This document shows, piece by piece, positions 57,988 to 64,000 of a stretch of 64,000 nt of DNA (its first letter is position 1; every line of letters starts with the position of its first letter). The translations under genes and the position numbers were made by a program. Source of the stretch: Lysobacteraceae bacterium NML93-0793 (GTDB taxonomy: Bacteria > Pseudomonadota > Gammaproteobacteria > Xanthomonadales > Xanthomonadaceae). A model generated the notes under the pieces. That model saw only the letters and a program-made list of their open reading frames with translations. It ran no database searches and was not told where the DNA came from. The stretch covers positions 62,001 through 126,000 of the forward strand of contig NTJG01000009.1 in NCBI GenBank assembly GCA_002324875.1. The letters are read 5' to 3'.

Positions 57988-58476
57988 GTGAACCCGCGCG
58001 TCTTCATCGGCCTGGGCGCGAACCTGGGCGATGCGCCGACCACGCTGCGTGCAGCGGTCGATGCGCTGGCTGCGCAGCCGGACCTGGCCGACGTGCGCTG
58101 CTCCTCGCTGTACCGCACGCCGGCATGGGGTCGGGAGGACCAGCCCGACTTCATCAATGCGGTGGCGACCTGCACGACCGTAATGGCGCCGGCGGCGCTG
58201 CTCGCGCGCCTGCTGGAGATCGAGCGCGGCTTCGGGCGCGAACGGTCGCTGGAGGCGCGCTGGGGCCCACGCACGCTGGACCTGGACCTGCTGCTGTATG
58301 GCGATCGCTCGATCGCGTCGCCCGAGCTGACCGTGCCGCATCCGTATCTGCACGCCCGTGCATTCGTACTGGTGCCGCTGCTGGAACTCGCGCCGGATGC
58401 GGTGATCCCCGGCATCGGGTCCGCGGCCGCGGCGCTCGCGCGCGTGGATCGCGGCGGCATCGAAGCGCTACGCTAG
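57988..58476 (+). CDS. folK: HPPK, 6-hydroxymethyl-7,8-dihydropterin pyrophosphokinase
   Basis: 162 aa from GTG 57988. Motifs [38 protein letters not shown] and [14 protein letters not shown], the HPPK signature. Transfers pyrophosphate in folate synthesis. 28 bp after pcnB and 4 bp before panB; the pcnB-folK-panB order is widespread in gammaproteobacteria. Confidence 0.93.
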   Translation: MNPRVFIGLGANLGDAPTTLRAAVDALAAQPDLADVRCSSLYRTPAWGREDQPDFINAVATCTTVMAPAALLARLLEIERGFGRERSLEARWGPRTLDLDLLLYGDRSIASPELTVPHPYLHARAFVLVPLLELAPDAVIPGIGSAAAALARVDRGGIEALR

Positions 58477-58480
58477 CGCG

Positions 58481-59296
58481 ATGGACACATCCCACTCCGC
58501 GCCGGTCACCGTACCCGCGCTGTTCGAGGCCCGCGCCGCCGGCCGCCGACTGGCGATGCTCACCGCCTACGACGCCGGTTTCGCCCGCGTGCTCGACGCG
58601 GCCGGTGTCGACCTGCTGCTGGTCGGCGACTCGCTCGGCATGGTCGTGCAGGGCCACGGCTCGACCCTGCCGGTGACCGTCGACGACATCGCGTACCACA
58701 CCGCCTGCGTCGCCCGCGCGGTGCGGCGCGCACTGGTGATCGCCGATCTGCCGTTCCAGGCCGATGCGACCCCCGAGCGCGCGCTCGATGCCGCCACGCG
58801 CCTGCTGCAGGCCGGCGCCGGCATGGTCAAGCTGGAGGGCGCGACCCCCAACAAGTGCGAGGTCGTGCGCTTCCTCGTCGAGCGCGAGATTCCGGTCTGC
58901 GCGCACCTGGGCCTGACGCCGCAGTCGGTGCTGCGCTTCGGCGGGTTCAAGGTGCAGGGACGCGGTGATGCGGCCGCGCAGGCGCTGCGTGTGGAAGCGC
59001 ACGCCATCGCCGAAGCGGGCGCTGCGCTGATCGTGCTCGAAGGCGTGCCTGCGCCGCTGGCGGCCGCGATCACCGCGACATCGCCGGTGCCGACGATCGG
59101 TATCGGCGCCGGCCCGGACTGCGACGGCCAGGTGCTGGTGCTGCACGACATGCTGGGTCTGGACAGCGGCCATCGCCGGCCGCGCTTCGTGCGCGACTTC
59201 CTCGCCGAGGGCGGCTCGGTCGACGGCGCGGTGCGCGCCTATGTCGCCGCCGTGCGCGATGGCGGTTTTCCCGGGCCCGAACACAGCTATCGTTGA
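58481..59296 (+). CDS. panB: 3-methyl-2-oxobutanoate hydroxymethyltransferase
   Basis: 271 aa. [29 protein letters not shown], then [30 protein letters not shown] and [22 protein letters not shown]. First step of pantoate synthesis, using methylene-THF; usual length. Confidence 0.95.
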   Translation: MDTSHSAPVTVPALFEARAAGRRLAMLTAYDAGFARVLDAAGVDLLLVGDSLGMVVQGHGSTLPVTVDDIAYHTACVARAVRRALVIADLPFQADATPERALDAATRLLQAGAGMVKLEGATPNKCEVVRFLVEREIPVCAHLGLTPQSVLRFGGFKVQGRGDAAAQALRVEAHAIAEAGAALIVLEGVPAPLAAAITATSPVPTIGIGAGPDCDGQVLVLHDMLGLDSGHRRPRFVRDFLAEGGSVDGAVRAYVAAVRDGGFPGPEHSYR

Positions 59297-59317
59297 TTCC
59301 AGCCCGGAGCGCCGGCG

Positions 59318-59701
59318 ATGCCGAGTGGATCCTGCCTGTGTGGTGACGTGCGGTTCGAGGTCGCGGCGCCGCTGGCGCCGCCCGATGCCTGCCACTGCGT
59401 GGCCTGCCGGAAGTGCTCGGGCCACGTGTTCGCGTCCAGCGACGTGCCGGTGGAGGCGCTGACGGTGCGCGATCCGCAGGGCGCATTGCGCTGGTACGCG
59501 AGCTCGCCGAAGGTACGGCGCGGGTTCTGCGGGCGCTGCGGCGCATCACTGTTCTGGGCGCCGGTCGGCGGGTCGAAGATCGCCGTCGCGATGGGGGCGT
59601 TCGACACGCCGACGGCCACCCGGCTGCACATGCACATCTTCGTGGCCGAGCAGGGCGACGACTACACGATCGACGACGGCCTGCCGCAGCACGCGCGCTG
59701 A
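59318..59701 (+). CDS. GFA-domain (glutathione-dependent formaldehyde-activating enzyme-like) protein
   Basis: 127 aa. Zinc-binding Cys set: CLCGDV, CHCVACRKCSG and FCGRCGASLFW. Inserted between panB and panC on the same strand; a thiol-dependent zinc enzyme of unknown substrate. Confidence 0.9.
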   Translation: MPSGSCLCGDVRFEVAAPLAPPDACHCVACRKCSGHVFASSDVPVEALTVRDPQGALRWYASSPKVRRGFCGRCGASLFWAPVGGSKIAVAMGAFDTPTATRLHMHIFVAEQGDDYTIDDGLPQHAR

Positions 59702-59755
59702 CGCGCGGGCCTGCGGATCTGCGAAAATCGCGCACTCCCCGCAAGCGGATCCGCC

Positions 59756-60616
59756 GTGATCGACATCGTGCAAGACCTGGATGCGCTGCGCGCGCGCGTG
59801 GCCGGCTGGAAACGCGAGGGGCTGCGCGTGGGTCTGGTGCCGACGATGGGCAACCTGCATCCCGGGCACTACACGCTGATCGAGGCGCTGAAGCCCCACG
59901 TGGACCGCATCGTCGCGAGCGTGTTCGTCAATCCCACGCAGTTCGGTCCCAACGAGGATTTCGACCGCTATCCGCGCACGCCCGAGGCCGATGCGCGTGG
60001 GCTCGATGCCGCCGGCTGCGATCTGCTGTGGATGCCGTCGGTCGAGACGATGTACCCGCTGGGTGTGGCGCGCACGGTCACCGTGCGTGTGCCGGGCGTC
60101 ACCACCATCCTCGACGGCGCGCATCGGCCGGGCCACTTCGACGGCGTGGCCACCGTGGTCGCGCGGCTGTTCAACCAGGTGCAGCCGGACGTCGCCGCAT
60201 TCGGGCGCAAGGATTACCAGCAGGTCGCGGTGATCACACATCTGGTCGCCGACCTCGCGTTCCCGGTGCGGCTGCTGCCGGTGGCGATCTCGCGCGAGGC
60301 CGACGGACTGGCCCGCAGTTCCCGCAACCAGTACCTCGATGCGGATGCGCGCGCGCGCGCGCCGGCGCTGTATCGCGCGCTGGTGTCGTTGCGCGATGCG
60401 CTCGTTGCCGGGCAGTCCGCCGCGGCGGTGGAAGCGGAAGCGGCCGATGCGCTGCGCGCGGCCGGCTTCGAGGTGGACTACGTCGAGCTGCGTGCGCCGG
60501 ATCTGGCGCCCTATGCGGGGGGGGACGGCGTGGCGCTGGTCGCGGCCCGGCTCGGGGGCACACGCCTGATCGACAACCTCGAATTCAGCTTGAGCGCGGG
60601 CGACGGCGCCGGCTGA
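59756..60616 (+). CDS. panC: Pantothenate synthetase
   Basis: 286 aa from GTG 59756. VPTMGNLHPGHYTLIEAL (HxGH nucleotide motif), SVFVNPTQFGPNEDF, FGRKDYQQVAVI, ISREADGLARSSRNQYL. ATP-dependent joining of pantoate and beta-alanine. Next to panB and panD. Confidence 0.95.
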   Translation: MIDIVQDLDALRARVAGWKREGLRVGLVPTMGNLHPGHYTLIEALKPHVDRIVASVFVNPTQFGPNEDFDRYPRTPEADARGLDAAGCDLLWMPSVETMYPLGVARTVTVRVPGVTTILDGAHRPGHFDGVATVVARLFNQVQPDVAAFGRKDYQQVAVITHLVADLAFPVRLLPVAISREADGLARSSRNQYLDADARARAPALYRALVSLRDALVAGQSAAAVEAEAADALRAAGFEVDYVELRAPDLAPYAGGDGVALVAARLGGTRLIDNLEFSLSAGDGAG

Positions 60617-60727
60617 ATCCGCGGCGGCCTACGGCGCGGGGCGTGTTGCGATGCCGCATCCCGTCCCTATACTTGCCGGTTCCTGCGGGACTTTCCGCGT
60701 TTCCCGATGCCTCCCGGCCGTATCGCC

Positions 60728-61108
60728 ATGCAACTGACCCTGCTCAAAGCCAAGATCCATCGCGCCTCGGTGACCCATGCCGAACTGCACTACGAAGGGT
60801 CCTGCGCGATCGACGCGAACCTGCTCGAGCTGTCGGGCATCCGCGAGTACGAGCGCATCGAGATCTACAACATCAACAACGGCGAGCGCTTCGCGACCTA
60901 CGCGATCCGCGGTGAAGCCGGCAGTGGTGTGATCTCGGTCAACGGCGCAGCCGCGCACAAGGCGGGCGTGGGTGACCTGGTGATCATCTGCGCCTACGGC
61001 GCGCTGGACGAGGCCGAGGTTGCGGCGTTCAAGCCGAAGCTGGTGTATGTCGACCGGCAGAACCGGATGACGCACACCAACGACTCCATCCCGGCGCAGG
61101 CCGCCTGA
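60728..61108 (+). CDS. panD: Aspartate 1-decarboxylase proenzyme
   Basis: 126 aa from ATG 60728. Self-cleavage site Gly24-Ser25 in HYEGSCAID creates the pyruvoyl group; Lys9, Tyr58-like region and INGAAAH typical. Supplies beta-alanine for panC. Its TGA overlaps the pgi ATG. Confidence 0.95.
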   Translation: MQLTLLKAKIHRASVTHAELHYEGSCAIDANLLELSGIREYERIEIYNINNGERFATYAIRGEAGSGVISVNGAAAHKAGVGDLVIICAYGALDEAEVAAFKPKLVYVDRQNRMTHTNDSIPAQAA

Positions 61109-62640
61109 TGGCGACGGCGGCGCAGCGGATCGATTCCACGCTGGCGCCGCATGCGCGGCGCCTCGCCGAGGCCCGTATCGACGCGCTGGTGTCCGCGGAC
61201 GCCGGGCGTTCGCACGACTACGCGCTGCGCATCGGCGGGCTCTATGCGAGTTTCGCCCGCCAGCGCCTGGACGGCGAGGCACGTGCCGCGCTGCTCGCGC
61301 TCGGCGAGGCGGCGGGAGTGCCCTCGGCGTTCCGGCGCCTGTTCGACGGCGCCACGGTCAACACGTCCGAGGGTCGGGCGGCGTTGCACGTCGCGCTGCG
61401 TTCCGCGCTGTCGGACGCCGCGGTGGCGCGCGACGCGCATGCCGAGGCCGCCGCGGCGCGCGCGCGGATGGCGGAGCTGGTCGCGGGTCTCGACGCCTCG
61501 GACGTCACCGATATCGTCAACGTCGGCATCGGCGGTTCGGACCTCGGCCCGCGTCTGGTGGTCGATGCGCTCAAGGATTTCGGCACCGGCCGGTTCCGCG
61601 TGCACTTCCTCACCAACGTCGACGGCAGTGACGCGCAGCACCTGCTGAAGGGGCTGGATCCCGCGCGCACCGCGGCGATCCTGGTGTCGAAGACCTTCAG
61701 CACCCAGGAAACCCTGCTCAACGGCGCCGTGGTCCGCGACTGGCTCGGCGGCAGCGAGCGCCTCTATGCGGTCAGCGCCAACGTGCCGCGCGCCGAGGCC
61801 TTCGGCGTCGCGCCCGAGCGCGTGCTGCCGATGTGGGACTGGGTGGGCGGGCGCTATTCGCTGTGGTCGGCGGTCGGGTTCTCGATCGCGCTGGCCGTGG
61901 GCATGGACGGCTTCGAGGCGCTACTGGCCGGCGCGGCCGAGATGGACGCGCACGTGCTCGAGGCGCCACTGGCGCAGAACCTGCCCGTGCTGCACGCGTT
62001 GACCGCGATCTGGAACCGCAACGCCCTGGGCCTGTCCACGCATGCCGTGCTGCCCTACGACGAGCGCCTGGCGCTGCTGCCGGCCTATCTGCAGCAGCTG
62101 GTGATGGAGAGCCTCGGCAAGTCGGTCACGCCGGACGGCGTGGCGGTCGACGTCGACACCGTGCCCGTGCTCTGGGGCGGCCCCGGTACCAACTCGCAGC
62201 ACAGTTTCTTCCAGGCGCTGCACCAGGGCACGCAGACCGTGCCGGCCGATTTCATCGGCGTGGTCAATCCGGCGCACCCACACGCGGACAACCACGCCGC
62301 ACTGCTGTCGAACCTGCTGGCCCAGACCGAAGCGCTGGCGAACGGGTATCGGGCCGACGATCCGCAGAAGTCCTATCCGGGAAATCGCCCGTCGACGCTG
62401 CTGCTGCTCGACCGCCTCGATCCGCGCAGCCTCGGCGCGCTGATCGCGCTCTACGAGCACAGCGTCTACGCGCAGTCGGTGCTGTGGGGCATCAATGCCT
62501 TCGACCAGTGGGGCGTGGAGCTCGGCAAGCGCATCGCCGGCGAACTGCTGCCGGCCGTGCAGGGCGAGCCTGTCGCAGTGGCCGATCCGGTCACGCGCGC
62601 GCTGCTGGACGAGATCCGCGCCCGCACCACGCGCGGGTGA
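61108..62640 (+). CDS. pgi: Glucose-6-phosphate isomerase
   Basis: 510 aa. [12 protein letters not shown] (phosphate-binding), [28 protein letters not shown] with catalytic residues, and [14 protein letters not shown] near the end. Interconverts glucose-6-P and fructose-6-P. Translationally coupled to panD. Confidence 0.95.
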   Translation: MATAAQRIDSTLAPHARRLAEARIDALVSADAGRSHDYALRIGGLYASFARQRLDGEARAALLALGEAAGVPSAFRRLFDGATVNTSEGRAALHVALRSALSDAAVARDAHAEAAAARARMAELVAGLDASDVTDIVNVGIGGSDLGPRLVVDALKDFGTGRFRVHFLTNVDGSDAQHLLKGLDPARTAAILVSKTFSTQETLLNGAVVRDWLGGSERLYAVSANVPRAEAFGVAPERVLPMWDWVGGRYSLWSAVGFSIALAVGMDGFEALLAGAAEMDAHVLEAPLAQNLPVLHALTAIWNRNALGLSTHAVLPYDERLALLPAYLQQLVMESLGKSVTPDGVAVDVDTVPVLWGGPGTNSQHSFFQALHQGTQTVPADFIGVVNPAHPHADNHAALLSNLLAQTEALANGYRADDPQKSYPGNRPSTLLLLDRLDPRSLGALIALYEHSVYAQSVLWGINAFDQWGVELGKRIAGELLPAVQGEPVAVADPVTRALLDEIRARTTRG

Positions 62641-63140
62641 GCGCGGACATCCGCATCCGCCACGCCGAGCCGGCGGATGCCGCCGGCCTGCACGCGCTGT
62701 TTTCGGAACGCCCGGCCTACGCCGGCACGCTGCAACCGCCGTATCCATCGCTGGATGCGTGGACGCGGCGTCTGTCCGGGATGCCGGCGCACGTGGTCCA
62801 GCTGGTCGCCGACGACGCCGGCACGGTGGTCGGCGCCGCCGGATTCGAGGTGCTCCAGCATCCCCGGCGCCGGCATGTCGCGAACCTCGGCATGGCCGTG
62901 TCGGAGACGCGTCGCGGCGAAGGGATCGGCCGCGCCCTGCTGGCGGCGGCGCTCGACACCGCGGAGCGCTGGCACGGGGTGCGCCGGATCGAACTCGAGG
63001 TGTATCTCGACAATGCCGCCGCGATTGCGCTCTACACCGCGCACGGCTTCGAGCGCGAGGGCATCGCCCGCAGCTACGCGCTGCGCGACGGCGTGTATGT
63101 CGATGTCGCCTTGATGGCCCGGCTCGCTGCCGACGCCTGA
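62637..63140 (+). CDS. GNAT acetyltransferase (YhhY-like)
   Basis: 167 aa from GTG 62637, overlapping the pgi stop by [37 protein letters not shown], then [18 protein letters not shown] (acetyl-CoA loop) and [18 protein letters not shown]. Likely acetylates an amino acid or small molecule; substrate unknown. Confidence 0.87.
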   Translation: MSADIRIRHAEPADAAGLHALFSERPAYAGTLQPPYPSLDAWTRRLSGMPAHVVQLVADDAGTVVGAAGFEVLQHPRRRHVANLGMAVSETRRGEGIGRALLAAALDTAERWHGVRRIELEVYLDNAAAIALYTAHGFEREGIARSYALRDGVYVDVALMARLAADA

Positions 63141-63171
63141 AACGCAGGGGGCATTCGCGTCGCGCGCCGGT

Positions 63172-64000
63172 TCACGCCATGCCGTGCTGCGCCAGCGCCC
63201 ATGCGATGTGCTCGTCGACCAGCGCATCGCCCGAATGCCGGCGGCTGTGCAGCGCTGCGATCGTGCCGGGCGTCGTCGGCGCATTGCCCAGCGCGATGGC
63301 GATGTTGCGCAGCCAGCGCCGATGTCCGCTGCGGCGGATCGGCGAGCCCTCGGTGCGCTGCAGGAACTCGTCCTCGTCCCAGGCGAACAGGTCGGCCAGG
63401 CGGGCGGTGTCCAGCGCGTTGCGCGCGCGGAAGTCCGGCTCGTCGGTGCGCCTGGCGAACTTGTTCCAGGGACACACCAGCTGACAGTCGTCGCAGCCGA
63501 AGATGCGGTTGCCGATCAGCGGTCGCAGCGCGGGATCGATCGCGCCCTCGTGCTCGATCGTCAGATAGGCGATGCAGCGGCGCGCGTCCAGCCGGTGCGG
63601 CGCGATGATCGCCTGCGTCGGGCAGACGTCGATGCAGCGCGTGCACGTGCCGCAGTGCGCGGTGGCGGGGGCGTCGACCGGCAGCGGGATGTCGACGTAG
63701 ATCTCGCCGAGAAAGAACCACGAGCCGCCGTCCTTGTCGATCAGGCAGGTGTGCTTGCCGATCCAGCCCAGGCCCGCATTGCGCGCCAGCGCGCGTTCGA
63801 GCACCGGCGCCGAGTCCACGAACACGCGATGGCCGAAGGCACCGAATTCGCCGGCGATTCGGTCGGCGAATTTCTGCAGCCGGTTGCGCATCAGCTTGTG
63901 ATAGTCGCGGCCCAGCGCATAACGCGCGACGTAGGCGCGGGTGCCGTCGGCGAGCGTGGTCCAGGCGCTGTCGTCGTCGTTGCGGCCGTAGTCCAGGCCC
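63172..64000 (-). CDS. queG: Epoxyqueuosine reductase, C-terminal part, cut by window edge
   Basis: Frame open from base 64000 to 63172, 276 codons. Cobalamin/Fe-S enzyme signature: AYVARYALGRDYHKLMRNRL, WIGKHTCLI, then two 4Fe-4S clusters HCGTCTRCIDVCPTQAI and GCDDCQLVCPWNKF, and the HEAT-like end. Performs the last step of queuosine synthesis on tRNA. Confidence 0.93.
   Translation of the reverse strand, partial: GLDYGRNDDDSAWTTLADGTRAYVARYALGRDYHKLMRNRLQKFADRIAGEFGAFGHRVFVDSAPVLERALARNAGLGWIGKHTCLIDKDGGSWFFLGEIYVDIPLPVDAPATAHCGTCTRCIDVCPTQAIIAPHRLDARRCIAYLTIEHEGAIDPALRPLIGNRIFGCDDCQLVCPWNKFARRTDEPDFRARNALDTARLADLFAWDEDEFLQRTEGSPIRRSGHRRWLRNIAIALGNAPTTPGTIAALHSRRHSGDALVDEHIAWALAQHGMA

Noticed and set aside
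56703-58460. 585-aa minus-strand frame opposite pcnB/folK
   Set aside because: Antisense shadow of two conserved genes.
59413-60915. 500-aa plus-strand frame across the GFA gene, panC and the panD start
   Set aside because: Arg/Gly/Ala-rich out-of-frame read-through; the true genes are in other frames.

Overview
The window comes from a high-GC gammaproteobacterium. The conserved block at the right (gcvR-like / dapA / bamC-like / fdxA / tRNA-Glu / pcnB-folK-panB-panC-panD-pgi / queG) and the copLAB copper operon on the left are typical of Xanthomonadaceae (Lysobacteraceae). A Luteimonas/Lysobacter-like host is likely, but that genus guess is inference from gene order and composition.

Layout. 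(1) 1-10.7 kb, minus strand: a polycistronic unit opening with a MerR-family regulator behind a textbook MerR-type promoter (19-bp spacer with a perfect dyad). It continues with DUF2933, a membrane methyltransferase, a beta-CASP metallo-beta-lactamase RNase-like protein, an AMP/thymidine phosphorylase, a class III-like PRPP synthetase, a divergent phosphoketolase, a UbiB/ABC1 kinase-like protein and a CPH-type metal P-type ATPase cut by the window edge. Most junctions are 4-bp ATGA overlaps. (2) 10.8-13.2 kb: remains of metal-efflux genes, namely a cusC/czcC gene fused by deletion to the last residues of a cusA/czcA gene, and a shredded Cu-ATPase. (3) 13.3-25.4 kb: a copper-resistance island on the minus strand (copL-copA-copB, NTF2-like, DUF411, a 16-Cys four-helix Cu-binding protein, copC-copD, tatA-tatB, Cu+-ATPase, cueR, copZ) with a cardiolipin-synthase-like gene on plus. 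Two CueR-type promoters are visible. (4) 25.4-26.4 kb: a frameshifted CDF metal transporter.

(5) 26.9-47 kb: a mobile/accessory region. It holds a 2581-residue protein combining a cold-shock domain, a DEDDh exonuclease, a RecQ-type helicase and a UvrD-type helicase. This is translationally coupled to a 5'-truncated DUF3883 (PD-(D/E)xK-like) gene. Then come a plus-strand module (DUF932, YqaJ, RDF-like, RadC) with strong hairpins before its genes, a DUF3987 protein, a YagK/YfjJ (inovirus Gp2-like) protein, a broken OsmC gene, an unknown 407-aa protein and a P4-type tyrosine integrase. Base composition here is visibly lower in GC than the flanks, especially in the giant helicase gene and in 42.2-45.6 kb, consistent with transfer.

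(6) 47-64 kb: core chromosome: nucleotide-sugar dehydrogenase, alpha/beta hydrolase, thiD, DUF1275, phoH, bcp, gcvR-like, dapA, BamC-like lipoprotein, fdxA, tRNA-Glu(CTC), pcnB, folK, panB, GFA protein, panC, panD, pgi, GNAT and queG (cut by the edge).

How it works together: the copper island covers sensing (CueR, CopL), cytosolic chaperoning and export (CopZ, Cu+-ATPase), periplasmic oxidation and sequestration (Tat-exported CopA, CopB, CopC/D, Csp-like) and possibly extra Tat capacity. The MerR-controlled operon pairs a metal-ATPase with a set of enzymes that could take RNA-derived nucleotides through pentose phosphates to acetyl phosphate. The accessory region looks like an integrative element carrying a candidate defence or DNA-processing module.
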